A DNA stretch of 64,000 nt, from assembly GCA_964016985.1 (NCBI GenBank), contig OZ024830.1, positions 65,242,690-65,306,689 on the forward strand. Reading direction: 5' to 3'. The position numbers and the translations under genes are program-made. The notes under the pieces were generated by a model. That model did no database searches and was not told the DNA's origin. It worked only from the letters and a program-made list of their open reading frames with translations. Shown here in pieces: positions 10,701 to 25,700 of the stretch (within the stretch, counting starts at the first letter, position 1; the number at the start of each line of letters is the position of its first letter). Source of the DNA: Anodontia alba (lineage: Eukaryota; Mollusca; Bivalvia; Lucinida; Lucinidae).

Positions 10701-13700
10701 CCGACAAACCGTGTTGATCAAAACAAAAAAGAAGAGGAAGAAAACGGGTGCGTTCTTTTATCACTCTCAGTTAAAGCGACCTTTGATCTTTTGTACACGC
10801 CGACTGCATAGTCTCAGTGTATTCACATGTGTCACACAAACGATTAATTATCAGACTACCGTTACTGATGATTCGTGTTAATCGCTTGTTTACCGCACAA
10901 AGGACAGTGCAGTGTTGATTTTTTGAAAATGTTTGGATAATGACGTAATTAATTTGTGCTGCGGTAGGTTGCTGTTATTCATCTGTCTCTCCAATATATA
11001 TGTCAAATGACCATTTAGAGCCTTTTAACTACCATAATATCGCATTTAAAAGGTGCGCGGACGTTGTCAGTTTGGGAAGACTTGACAGTTTTTTTTTTAG
11101 ACATCATTGATTCGTGAAAATTGGTTGGTTGGGAAAAAATGGGGTTCAAGGCACAAACCTGTTGGACCGATTTATTAGCGTTTTGGGGTGTTTGAAACCG
11201 GTCCAGAATTCTTAATTTCGGTCCAGACCGGCTATTTTTCCGGTTTTCCGGAGCTCTGCTATGAAATATAGGTCACATATTATCAAAATATGATAGTTAT
11301 ACATCAAATTGTCTTCAAGATTTAACAAAATCACTGGTCCATGAAACATAGGTCACAGTGACCTACATTTACTTTTAGGTCAACTGTTGGATCATACTAA
11401 TTCATAATCCCAAATAATGATGTTCATACATCAATTAACATTAAAGATATGTGGCAAAATTAATGGACCATGAAATATAGGTCAAGGTGACCTACATTTG
11501 TTATGCTGCCAATTGTGGTGTCACACAGAACCAATATTCCAAGTATCACATTAATCCATGAAATAGTCTTCAAGATATAAGGCAAAATCGCTGGAGCATA
11601 AAAATATGATCACAATGACCTTGACCTTATTACACTGAATGTTGATGTGATAAACATGTCTGATGCCCATCCTTCTTTAAGAAGTTGTTTGTATAAACAA
11701 ACTGCAACATACTACTTTATTGAGGCATTAATCCATGAAATAGGCTTCAAAATATAAGTCAAAATCACTGAAGCATGAAAATAAGGTCACAATGACCTTG
11801 ACCTTATTACACTGAATGTCGATGTGATAAACAAGTCTGATGCCCATCCTTCTTTAATAAGAGGCTGTTTGTATAAACAAACTGCAATATACTACTTTAT
11901 TGGAGTGTCCTAGATTTTGACCTCTAGCCCCACCCTGGGGCATGACCCAGGGGTCCATAGATGTAGAATGAAAGAGAACCCTCTCATCTACCCCCATACC
12001 AAATATGAAAAGTTTTTGATTAGTGGCTGCAGAGTTATAAGCAAAAGACAAAAACTTCACGTAAAACTTTGACATAAACAGCACACTATTTTCTAACTCC
12101 GTGACCTTGACCTTGGGTCAGCAGCACCAGCAGAATGATGTCAGCTATTCTGTAATCATCTAGTAGTAACACTAACCTCACATCAACATCCTAAAGTGTA
12201 AGCTTTCAAAAATATATGCAAAAGGAAAAATTTTCACGCAAAACTTTGACGCAAAATGTCAACATTTGTACGAGCGCATGGACGGATGGATGGATGGATG
12301 GACGAACAGACAGACGAACGGACGGAAAGATGAAAACTATATACCCCTCGACATACTTCGTATGCCGGGGGTATAATAATGATCACCAATCAGATTTAAC
12401 TTAAAATTCAGATAATTTTACTAGTTCAACATTTTGACGATTCACATATTACTTCCAGTGATGCATCTCATTATTTATTCAACAACTAAAAAAAACTTTT
12501 AATTCACCATTAACCCTTATCCTGCTGTTCACGACAACCCCTACCTTTGCAAACAGTGTACATCTAGATCAGATGGCTTCTGAAGAAGCCATCTGATCAG
12601 GATCTACATGGTTTGTCATTCAGTTTGTGATTTTGAACGAAAACATTTTATGATGTAATCTGATTGGCTGATAGTCAGAAATGTGTGTGGCTAAACAAAT
12701 TATTCAGCAGGATAAGGGTTAAGCTAAAGGACCATAATATCAATTACTTTGTAGTGATCTCAGACAATTAAGGAGGCAAACAAAAGCCTTTGAAATGGAA
12801 GTTGGTTTAATTAGACTGGTTTCAATTTCAAAGTCCCCAACCAATAAGGGATCAATAATTTCTGCTACTTCATGATGAATCATCCATGCCGCTGTTGGTC
12901 ACCAGTCTGTCAACAGAAAATTAATGCTATGAATGCTGGGAAAAAAATTTCAGTAGACGACATTTTTAAATATTTTGTTCTTATTTGGAGAAAAAAAAAA
13001 TAAGAAAAATATCATCAGTTTGTTGTCTGCTGAGTTTGCCCAGAGAGTGGTAAAGGAGTGAGAAAACAAAAAAAAAAAAAACAAAAAAAAAACAAACTAT
13101 CCAATAAGTAATGCAGTGCAAGCCATAGTCTCCCACCAGATGAAACATGTATCTGAATTAGCGGATCGGTACAGTGGCTCAGTGATAGAGTGTCCGCTTT
13201 GTGACCGGGAGGTTGCGGGTTCGATCCCCGGCCCGGTCATACCAAATACTTTAAAAATGGTACTAGCTGCTTTTTTGCTTGGCGCTCAGCATTAAGAAAG
13301 TAGAGCTAGAACTGGTCAGCTCAGTGTCAGTATAATGTGACTGGGTGGAATACCATGTCAAAGTGTCTGGGGCATGATATTTCAGTGAGGCAGCACTGTA
13401 AAAGTGATCATTGAGCTCCCTGCCACATCCAGACACCGTCGCAATTAGACTGAAAGATTGTTGAAAGCCACGTTAAACCCAAATCAAACAAACAAACAAA
13501 ATCTGAATTAGAGCAAACATCTTTCACCAAAGTGATATGCCCTTGGTACCAAACATATTATATTTACCCTAAGTATTTGGACATAATATCTCCTTATGGT
13601 CCTGCTGAACCCAGTTATACCCTGCCATTGCAAACAGTGTAGATCCAGATCTGCATCTGCACTGTTTGTCATAAAGTATGTGAATTTGTATCAACAACCT

Positions 13701-16700
13701 CAAGTAATCTGACTGGCTGAAAATTAGAAGTAGGCATGGCATCTTAATTTAGTCGGCATGGCAAGAGTTAAGCTTGTCTCAAACATTTACAGTGTTCTTA
13801 TACTGAAAGGAAAAAGAAACGCAGGGTAAATTTTATTCCTAAATTTCATTCAAGTTTGAAAAAGTTTGTTAAATATTTTACTATGATTACAAAATGGTAC
13901 ATGTATGGAACAAAAGTTCCAAATTTCATTGGTTTGTGATCAACAAGTCTCGAGTTATTGAAGTTCATTGGTAGCTACCCCCCAAATCTTGAAATCAAAA
14001 TCAAACTGAAAATCAATATCGGGTGTGCCCCCCTCTTGCTGCCATTGCTGCCCTAATTCTCCTTTGGATAGAGTTAACCAAAGCATTGACAGTTCACATC
14101 GGGATGTTATTCCATTCATGGATCAACGCATTCCTTAGTTGTGCGAGAGTTGCGGGGGGATTTCGGCGCTTCCTAACCCTTCTGTCCAGCTCATCCCACA
14201 TGTGCGCTATTGGGGTCAAATCTGGACTGTACGGTGGCCATGCTAGTGGTGCGATGTTATTGTTTGCCAGGAAATCCTGGCAAACTCGGGCAACATGTGG
14301 TCGGGCATTGTCCTGCTGCAGAATCAGATTACGTTGTTGCACAAGCGGGACTGCAACAGGACGCAAGATCTCATCCCTATACCTTACTGCGGTCATATTG
14401 CCCACAACAATAATCAACTGTGATTTTATCCCGTGAGCAATGCCTCCCCAGACCATAACGGAGCCACCCCCAAACCGATCCTGTTCGACAACACAGGCAT
14501 CGGCAAAGCGTTCTCCACGACCTCGGTACACACGACGTCGACCATCTGCGGGATAGAGAGTGAACCTAGACTCGTCCGTAAAAAGAACTTGTCTCCACTG
14601 CCTCATCGGAAATAGCCTGGGCGCATGCGCCGTCAACCACGCCATACGACCCAACCTACGTGCCTGGGTCATAGGCAGACCAATGTATGGACGACGAGCT
14701 CAAAGACCAATCTCACGCAATCGACTTCCAACAGTCTTCGGAGAAATTTGTCGATTATGCGTATCTACTGTATTAAGGGCAGTTTCGGTAGCAGTGAGAT
14801 GACGATTCCGCAAATGTGCCAGACGGATTGTCCTGTCGCGACGTCACGCGTGGACGCCCAGACCACGGTCGGTCTGCTAAATGCCCTGTCTCCCTTAAAC
14901 GTCTAACAAGACGTTCAACTGTTGAGACGTTAACCCCAAAATGATTGGCAACTTGCTGTTGCCTCTGACCCTGCATCAGCAACGCAATTGCCCTACCCCT
15001 CTGAACATCAGTCAATCGTACCATGATTGAAAAAAAGTTCAAAGTAGCGTAAAAATGAAAAGAAAAATCAGTAAAAGAATCGAAGAGCATTGTGTATCGT
15101 TGAAGTGTACCAAATGGTGTGAGGAAATCTTGTGCTGAAGGTTTAAACATGCTTGTTTTGCACAAAATTTTGGCTTTCCGTATTGTCCGTGCAATGCACT
15201 GTGTAGTGCACGGTTGAATGATTTCACACACTGGGTAGATAGCACATCGACCAAAGACTCGTATACCCGCGGTTCACATTCACAGGACAATCTGTAAAAG
15301 TGTATGGCTATAGTAAACACCGTAAAAAATGGTTAAAATAAGAAGGAAAAAACTCTACCCTGCGTTTCTTTTTCCTTTCAGTATATAAATTAAAACAGCT
15401 GGATGAGAGGATGCTTGATGACCTATTTTTGGTACACAAAAGACCATTGCCAATAGATGTCTCCCTATATACAATTTGGTAAGATTATCACTGAGGAGCT
15501 TCCAATGAGTATCCACAACATATGTTTTTGTGGAAAAAAATATTTAAGATACCCTCTCTCTAATCGAGAGCTATGGTTAAAAGTATGCTGTTACTCACAC
15601 AGCCCAAGAATGTATTGCTGTGAAATCTACACTGCTACTTGTTTCTTTAATACATAACTGTAAATACCATATTTACCCTAGGTATTGGAACAGTTCAACT
15701 CCTTACCATATTTGTCCTAAAATTTGGAAAAGTCCATTTTCTAACCTGTTGATGTGTCTAAAATATTGCTGGATGAGTAGCAAACAGTGAAGGTCCTGAT
15801 CAGACGTCGCATTTTGTGGCATCAGGGTCTACACTGTCTGCTCAGACCTGTCAGTGCAAATTGTTAAGGTTATTACGGTAGTATTTGTTACAGTTACATA
15901 CTTTCCAGAAATTGCATCCTTCCCCTAACATAATAACAGTGTAACAACTAATAGCTGTTGACATCTGAGACCCTGTGGGAGAAAAGGAGAAGAAAGCAAT
16001 ACAAAATGACATATAAAGTATTCACTGTAATCACATACCCCTGTAAATGCACATTCAAGCCATTTCTTTATTAGTCTCTTCAGATTACCACTCTGAAGTT
16101 TTTTCAAGTACTCTATATAAGGCATACTGTCATGGAGTGCTTGTGAGAACTGCCTCGATAAGTCGAAGTGATTGCAATAAATACCTGCAACCTAATGATA
16201 TTTTTATACTATGAAAATTAGACAAAAATACCGCATAAGCATCATTTAATACCCCTTTATAAAGTTCTCCGCTGAAATTTTAAGTGTGCCTTTACTAGGC
16301 AGATATTTTTATTACAAGTTTTGTTGTTGTTTTTTTTAATAATTTCAAAAAGCTTAACTCTAGTCCTGCTGAACCCGGATATACCCTGTCTTTGCAAACA
16401 GTGTAGATCTGCACTGTTTGCCATCAAGTATGTGAATTTATATCAACAACCTGGATCAAGTAATCTGACTGGCTGAAAATTAGAAGTGGGCATGGCATCT
16501 TAATTTATTCAGCTTGGCAAGGGTTAAGCACATCATAGCTCCGAATAAGGTTCTTAGTACAGATATATTTCCTAGTTCTTCATGAAAACATCTGTTGTGG
16601 GTACCCTTTAGAAGCACCTTGCCAAGGTAAGTGGGGTAATGCAGACAAATAGTTTTTATTTCTCCATAAAAACGTCAATCGTGGTGCTCATCAGAACTCA

Positions 16701-19700
16701 AACTCAACAAGGCAATTCTAATAAATATGTGTAATATAGTTTTGTGGAGAAATAAGAAAAACATCAATACGTTTGGTAAGAAATGAAGGATCTTGGTACA
16801 CTAACACATCAAGCAGACTCCTGTACATAGCTTCAGACAAGGCACTTTTTTTTTCAACCAAAAACTATTGATATTTTTCTTATTTCTCCACGAAACATCA
16901 TATTGGGGGTTGTCATTAGAAGCGCCTCGCCGAGAAAACATATGTTGTGGTACGGTACTCATTAGAAGCACCATGGCGCTTCTAATGAGTACCCACAACA
17001 TATGTTTTCATGGAGAAATAAGAAAAATATTTTCCTGATACTCTCTTATCTGGATGCTATTCATCTGCACTGTAATCATGGACAGAGTGAACCTAACAGA
17101 GAGCACAAAGTGATCAAGGAAGATCCCAATCAGAGTTCTTGTTTAATGACATGTCAACACTTTTGGGTCAGTTTGTGTTGTCTCAAAGAAAATGGAGAAA
17201 AGGGATAGAAAAGTTCAGTAGAGGAGAAGAAAGAAAGAATCAGTTTTGGATGAAGAGAAAAGTGAATGAAACCTAAGAAATACTAAAACAATCCCTTCTC
17301 CCACCTTCTGCAAGTGCATTAGGCCCTTATCGTGACTGCCCTACCACCCAAAGAACCCTGTCAGACCAAAGGCCAAAGTTTCACTGCACGACCAATGTAT
17401 AAGGTAAACCGTACCAATCGCAACTGCAGCAGATGACATTTTGATCTCTTTTTATTTGCAAATGATTCGCATGAAATTTCAATCTTCTTTTCTCCAAACA
17501 ATAATAAAAACTATTTAGCATTCCTTCTACTTTTTTTTTAAATTTTGCTTGTCACTTTAAGAGTTAAGCCAAACAGTACCTTTCTTGAAAGGAATTTCAC
17601 ATTGTTCAACTTCTTTTTGCCCTCAGTGCATGGTTCCAATTAACCCATGTCATGCAGAATAAATTGATGCCACACCCACTTCTAATTTTCAGCCAATAAG
17701 ATTACTTAATCCAGATTGTTGATATAAATTCACATACTGAATGACAAAACAGTTCAGATCCAGATCAGTTGGCTTAAGCCAAATGATCTGGATCTACACT
17801 GTTTGTAAAGGCATGGATTATCCAAGTTCAACAGGACAAGGGTTAAGCACTTCATAGTGGGAACCTGTCAATGTCGAAACAACAAACTACAGCTTAAGGC
17901 CCTGTTACTCCTGCACATATGTGCAGTCTGTTCAGAGGTTTGTCTTGTCCATATATATTCTTTGAATTTTGGTTATCTGCAAGCAAATTAACACTTTAAG
18001 ATCCTGAATGCATTAAAGGCACAGGCTTGTCTAAATCTTAGCAATTTGCACACTAGCAAATGTCAACTTTCATGTTGCAGGCCTGACAACATTAAGAAGA
18101 CCACACTTGAAAGTTCAAGTTACTGACAATTGCAGCTCTTACAGGATTGCTACCATATTAACCCTAAATATTTGGCAATTTCTCTCTAAGCAACAGAAAT
18201 GGTTTTAGTTTTGAGGTCAGGGGAGACTTTTTCACCTCTCCACTCTCCACTAGACATATGCTCTCAGAGAAAACACACACACACACTCCAAACAGTATCA
18301 GAGAGGTCCCATATGCCCACTAGTTAGGAATCTTTGCTAAAGGTAAACTAACTAAGGTACATGAATGTATTTTAACAAGCAAAATATACATGTTTACAAT
18401 ATGGACTCTCCTGTATGTAACATCAAAGAAAATAACACCAGACTTCATACATCACCCAGCAACAAGCAACTGCAAGAATACTGCTATAGCTCTTAGCCAG
18501 AGCTCCAGATAAGAGAGGGTATCCTCATAATATTTTTCTTATTTCTCTACAAAAACATATATTGTGGGTACTCATTAGAAGTGCCTCATCGAGGCAATTC
18601 TAATGAGTACAACAATATATGTTTATGTGGAGAAATAAGAAAAATATAATTACTTTTCAACTCAGAAAAGTGCCTTATGTGGAGCCACAGCTCTAGATAA
18701 GATACTTTTTCCAACCAAAAAATATTGGTATGTTCCTTATGTCCTCATAAAAAGTATATTGTGGGTACAAATTGTAACCCCCTCAGCAAAACCATTCCTG
18801 TGAGTACCCACAATAAATGTTTTTGTGGAGACAAAAGAGACATATTTATCTGCACTCTTCTTAACTGGAGCCTTGAACAGCTTGTACTGTAAGTGTAAAT
18901 GGATTATCAAGATGATGTATCAAGCTGAATATTTTTCTGAAGGGGAATTGATACCTTTTAGGGGAGGCAACTCTGTAAACCTGCTTTTCCCCCACTTTCT
19001 GAAATGGAAAGGGGTCTACTCTAAAAGGACAGAATCTGCAGCCCTTTGGAGCAAATTCTTTTCTTACAGAGCAGACCCCTTCTGATTTTTCCATAAAACA
19101 TATACTGTGAGTACTCATTAGAAGTGCCTCAGTGAGGCAATTCTAATAACATATGTTTTTTTTTGTGTGCAGGGGGGGGGGGGGGGGGGGGGGGGAGGGG
19201 GGGAGTGGGGGAGGAACTAGAGAAAATTATCACTCAGAATTATCTTCAAATAGTTCTCTTTATTAACCCTTGTCATGCTGAATAAATTAAGATGTCACGC
19301 CCACTTCAAATTTTCAGCCAATCAGATTACTTGATCCAGGTAGATGATATAAATTCACATACTTAATGACAAACAGTGCAGATCCAGACCAGTTGGCTTC
19401 TTCAGAAGCCAACTGATCTGGATCTACACTGTTGTCAAAAGCAGGACATATCCGGGTTCAGCAGGACAAGGGTTAAACAAGTCCTCAGCAGGTGTAAAAA
19501 TATCTCACCTAGAGCCATGAAGGCTTATCAGCTGTGTGATCTATGTACATCAGACATACATCTCCAGGAATTACACTGATCCAGCAGAGATTCACACAAC
19601 ACACTCCAAATGAACTAAATATTTCAACTATTGCTCCATGGAAACATATGCTGCAAATCTCATTAGTACTGCCTCACTGAGACATTTCTTAGATGTCATC

Positions 19701-22700
19701 ATGTCCCATGTATGTTTTTTTGTGGAGATCATAACTCATAATAAGGTGCATTTTCACCAAAAAGCAATGCTCCAGAAAACACACTTTTTTCAATCAAAAT
19801 ATATTGTTGTTTTTTTTTTTCTTATTTCTCTGTGAAAACATACATTGTGGTACTCATTGTAAATGCCTTACCTCCCACCTAATAAGAGCACACCTTAAAG
19901 AAAGATCAGCAGAGGATGATCAGGAGGGACGTATTTAAAGATGCTTATGCGATGTTTTTTTGGGGGGGGGGTGGTTTCTGATTTTCTTTATGAAACCATG
20001 TTGTTGGTACTTATTATTTTGAATTGCTCACAACAAATGCTTTTATGACGAGGTAGATATAAGCACACAGGTTGTAATATGAAGACTACGAAATTGCTTC
20101 ACTGTGCACTTATAGGGGTATGTGTGGTAACTGGGTAGAATAAGGAATCAGTCCCTTTTGTAAACAGTGCCTCAGTTTAACTATTATTTATTAGCATACA
20201 GTTTCTGTCTATTTCTGTCAAGAAAATACATTTTTAATGATTTGTGACCTGCAGACAGGGGAGTAATATGTCATATTAATTACAACATAAGTCCCACAGA
20301 GGTCATGAACCAAGCCTTAATTCACACCCTTTTCTACTGACAGGTGTGATTAGCGGCTGTCTTGTCCTGGGGATAATCAATATTTCAAGACAATGTTATT
20401 AATTACTTACTGGTTAAGTGTCCATATCTTATTTTCAATACTCAACATTTTTATTGGTATTTTGTCCAAATTACTAGAGGTACCCCACCCATATCACTAT
20501 ACCATGTCATAGCTACAGATAAGAGGGGGTATCCACATAATATTTTTCTTATTTCTCCACGAAAACATATGTTGTGGTACTCAGCCGAAGTGCCTCGCCG
20601 AGGCGCTTCTAATGAGTACCCACAACATACGTTTTAATGGAGAAATAAAAAAGATATCAGCATTTTTCAGATGAAAAAAGTGCCTTACCTGTTGCTATGC
20701 CATATTTATCCTAAGAACTGGGCCTAAAAGTTTACTACCTATTGGCAATAGGGTTTTTATGTTATTTCAATTAAAAGCTAAGGTAAAATTCCTGTTATGT
20801 GATCCAGGGTTACAGACGAGTCAATTTCTAGGATAAATAAAAAGTATATTTTTTCTTATTTCTTCACAAAAACAACCACCCAGTCAAAGATTCAGGTATA
20901 ATTTTGAGAAAAAAAGAAAAATATTAACTCAAGTATGCTTAACTGCTTCCCTAGAACAACTCAAACATATTGATATTATTTTCTTACTACCATAAAACTG
21001 TTATGTTGGTAATAACTGTAATAACCCTAAGTACTGGAACAGACAGATATTAGCAAACAATGTAGACCCAGATCAGATGCCACACAATGTGGTATCTGAT
21101 CAGGGTCCATACTGTTTGCCACGTCAGTCCAGCAGTTTTTAGATACATCAACAGGTAGTGTATCTTAGGGACTTGTTGTAATTCTAGGACAATTGGACAA
21201 TTCCAGTAAGAAGGTCTTAATATTAAATTAAGGGTGTAAAGCATCTATCATGTCTGTATTCAAGAAATGAAATAAATGTTATTTATTGATTGGAATACCT
21301 ACACAACACCTATATACATACTGTTAATGGTATACTTGTTAAGTGCATGAAATATCAAAGCCTATTTTCTGGGACAAATAAAAAAAATCCAAAATCTTGT
21401 TCACTGAAATTTTTACCCAGCATGCTAAGATGCTATTGAGTGTTAAGAAAGTAATTAACTGAAGAGATTCTGAAGTTGGTCCGCCTTATTGATGTATATA
21501 AACATCTTCTAGAGAACATACTGCATTAATTACAGGTGTATATACTAGTTCTTACAACATTCATTACCACCCTGGGCAAGGCCAGCTACTTTAAAATTAC
21601 CTTTTGAGAAGACCCCTGATTAGAGGCTACCAGCCTGTACTGTATTTCTTCTAATTAATGCCCACAAGACTTGGGGACAGTGCTCAGGTCTCGGGGGGAG
21701 GGGGGTGGGGGGGTTAACTTCCTATATATGGCATAGTACGGATGTGCGTGCCGAATAGCCCCCTTTTTCAGCACTGCCAGGTATATGATTGGCCCCCTTT
21801 TTTCAACAAAAAGTATATGAACGGCCCAATTTTTCTGGATTCCTATGTGAAAGGCCCCATTTTTCTGACATCCTGGTATATGCACATATTTTTCGCTCAG
21901 AGATTTTTCGAGGCTGCTTATCCTCTTGGTATTACATGAATTGACTGTGATATTTGTCTAACAACCAGAAAAAAATGGGTACAAAAAATCAAAGGGCAGT
22001 ATATAAATAGGTCAACATTTTGGATGATCAAGTATATGAATGGGTCCGTTTTTTCAAAGGCCAGGTATATGAATGGGGTAGGTTTTGAAATACTGGCTCG
22101 CACACCCGTACCAAAATTACCCCTAAGTTACCCGCCCCCCCAAGGCTCAGGTAGCGCTCCATCTAAAAACTTTCACATCCATGTTTTTCTCAAGATTGTT
22201 TGGATGCCAGGGTTTGATAAGAGGTTTGAGCAGTGCAAAGAAATTACCTATTAATATATTATCAACTGATGAAAGACTTTTTACACATACAAGCCTGCAG
22301 CCATACATAGCAATTCTAATACTTTCTCATAGTGCCAGATATGGCACTTTTTCCAACCAAGAAGTATGGATATTTGGCTTATTTCTCCAGAAAAATATGT
22401 TGTGGGTTCTCATTAACTCTTGTCCTGCTGAATAAAATTAAGATGCCACTTCCACTTCTAATTTTCAGCCAATCAGATCACTTGATCCTAATTGTTGCTA
22501 TAAATTCACATACTTAATGGCAAACAGTGCAGATCCAGATCAGTTGGCTTCTTCAGAAGCCAACTGATCTGAATTTACACTGTTTGCAAAGGCAGAGTAT
22601 ATCCGGGTTCAGCAGGACCAGGGTTAAAAGTGCCTGGATGAGGGGCTTCTAATGAGTACCCCACAATATACATTTTCATGGAGAAGTAAGAAAATCTTTA

Positions 22701-25700
22701 TGTAAAAACTAGCTCCTCTTATCTGGAGCTATGCTTTCCCACACAGAAAAAGTGAGCCTGTTACAGCTAAAAGTATGTACAAGAGTCTAGATGGCAAAAG
22801 CCAGCATGTCAAGCCCATATTATAAAGTGCTTGCCAAGAATGTCTTACATTCTAGCAAAGGTAGAAATGTTGAATCAGGCCAGAAGTCTAGAAAAGTACA
22901 TCATAGTGACCTAATTTTATGAAATGACCTTGGATGGTCAGCAGTCTGATGCATGGGAGTGGAGATATAAGCTTGCCCAAGCCAATCCCCAAAAACTAGA
23001 CCAAGGGTTGATTTTTGCAAAAGTAGACCATGGTAACCTAGTTTTGCAGGTCTCTGGAGAGCTGGATGATGCAATGGTGAGGGAGCAGCGATGTAAACTT
23101 AACCAGAAAAAAAAAATGGTCATAAAACTTAGTTTCCTGGGAGTTGCCCTGGCGTGCTAGGTTGCCAGCAAAGGTGCAATCCGAGGAGGTTCGCATGCAA
23201 TGGCTATGTAGATTTGAGCCCATCATGGAAAACCAGACCAGGGGTCAATTTGACAAACATATGTCATGGTGGCCAAGTGCCAAGATAGGTGACTTTAGTA
23301 GGGGGTTAGGGGAGGAAATGCTCTGTGGTGATGTCTTAAGGAGCTTGTGTGCAAGGGAGCAGAATATATATGAGTCCAACCCATAAAACCAGACCACAAT
23401 TAGATTTGCCCTTATTCTAACCTATTCAGCTGCATTCTGGGAAGTGTACTTTAACCCTTGTCCTGCTGAACCCGGATCTGCACTGTTTGCCATTAAGTAT
23501 GTGAATTTATAGCAACAATGTGGATCAAGTAATCTGATTGGCTGAAAATTAGAAATGGGCGTGACATCTTAATTTATTCAGCAGGACAAGGGTTAAGCAG
23601 AAAAGAAATCTGAAGAAGTATTTTTTTTTTTTAACTTTTTTGTTACAAAGTACATGTAGAAGGCTTAATATTTGGACATGAACTGTTTCCTGCTGTGAAT
23701 TTCCTCTTTGTGGCAAAACCATGAAAAACATAACTATCATCTGAAATTTCAAGCCTTATTTTCTGTTGGCCAGACAACTTACATGAAATACCAAGCCTTA
23801 TTTTCACTGAAAAAAAAAAGAAGTCTGTCTGCTTCTGTTGAGATTGGGTTAAGGGTTTATAATATGGGTTAGCATGGTAACAGGCACTGAATACCCTACT
23901 TCAAGTATATTACTCAGTAAAATATCAACTTTTTCAATGGTCTTTTTTCTTTCTTTTTTTTCACAAAATCTCAATTTATCCCCAAAATCCTTATCAACGT
24001 TAAAAGATAATGCATCATTTTATTTCCTTTTTCACAAAAGACTTCTTTAAGCCAAATGCCCCCACTTGACCAGATTAAGAAGGATGATTCTTTAATAATA
24101 AAGCAGTTGTCTGAGCACCAAAGTTATGTCGTATATATCCATAACCAGACAACTGTGACATATGCCTCTGAAAACCATGCATTATACTAAGCTCCAGATA
24201 AGACACCTCTATTTTCAACCGAAAAGTACTGGTATTTTTCTTATTTCTACACAAAAACATTATGTTGTGGGTACTCATTAGAAGCGCCTTAACCCTTGTC
24301 CTGCTGAATAAATTAAGATGCCATGCCCACTTCTAATTTTCTGCCAATCAGATTACTTGATACAGGTTGTTGACATAAATTCACATACTTAATGGCAAAC
24401 AGTGCAGATCCAGATCAGTTGGCTTCTTCAGAAGCAGATCCAGATCAGTTGGCTTCTTCAGAAGCCAACTGATCTGGATCTACACTGTTTGCAAAGGCAG
24501 GACATATCCGGGCTCAGCAAAACTTGGGTTAATGTATGTGGAGAAATAAGAAAAGAAATATTGCATGGAGGATCTGAAAATTTCTTACTAGGAGCAGAGA
24601 TTTGACCCCGTTATATCTGAATTCCAAGTCAACCATTTTCTACCTGCATGGCCACTATATAAGTTACAGTATGTACCTTAATATTGGGACTCCTTACCAT
24701 ACCTTTCCTAAAACTTGAACACACCACAGCTACAAACCTGTAGATGTGTCTAAAACTAGCAAGATAAATGACAAATGGTAGAGACACAGATCAAGCTGTC
24801 AAATTCTGCAGTATCTGGTCTGTGTCTACCGGTACTCTGTTTGCTCAGGCCTGTCTGTCCAAATACTTAAAGCTATCATGATATTTAAGATTAAGCCTTT
24901 ATTACTGCTCTCTGAGCTAATTCAGATGACAAATTGGTCATAGCTTTCTTATTTTTCCAAGAAAACAGGATTTGACATATCATGCAAATTGTCTCCATAA
25001 AATGCAAAGCCTTTTTTTTTTTGTGGTTTAACTCTTTGCATGCTTTTTTTGTCGAATGAAGATTATTTTTAAAAATTAACTTTTTCGAACAAATCTTTCA
25101 GGAATAGCATCAGAGTGTCAACAGTTCAGATCCAGATCAGGCCCAACATCTTGTCAGGCCTGATCTGGGTCCAACTGTTTGCAGAGGTTATCAGCAGATG
25201 ACAAAAGTCGCCACTAGCGGGGAAACAGTTAAAGTAAAAAAAAAGCTATCATCAATTTGTCCTCTGCTGAAATCTTTACCCAGTATGCTTTAGTATTAAA
25301 AAACATCTTGATCATCACATACACAGATTATCATAGATTAAGTCAAGGATCCGAATGGTTAAAAGATCAAATACCAATCTTTGAATGGTTAAAAGATCAA
25401 ATGCCAATCTTTTCAACAGAGTTCAGCTTTGATTTGACTGCTGCAGATAAAAATGAGAAGATCATATTTTTCTTCCTTTTCTCTGAAAACAGGGCATGGC
25501 ATTGCATTTGAACCTGTCTCTCATTGGAGAATTTCCATTCAACTGAAATATGCCATTTTCAGGTACATGTACCTTAGAAGACACTTCTAATGTGTACCCC
25601 AACAGCACTGCTTTAACCCTTAAAGCACCAATCACAACTGCAGCAGACGACATTTTGAAATATTTTTTTTTAATTTTTCAAAGAAAACAAGTCTTAATAT

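Noticed and set aside
13165..13240. tRNA gene on the plus strand
   Set aside because: Part of the SINE at 13162-13500, with 11-base target duplications around the whole element.
15457..15657. 66-codon plus frame
   Set aside because: It covers a family C remnant and lies opposite the better-supported minus-strand exon at 15599-15657.
19490..19560. Longer version of exon 19560-19614 ending at a strong GTGAGATA donor near 19511
   Set aside because: Every frame meets a stop before or at that donor, so the inner GTATGT donor was preferred.
22924..23160. 78-codon plus frame
   Set aside because: It overlaps a decayed tandem-type repeat and has no recognisable domain.
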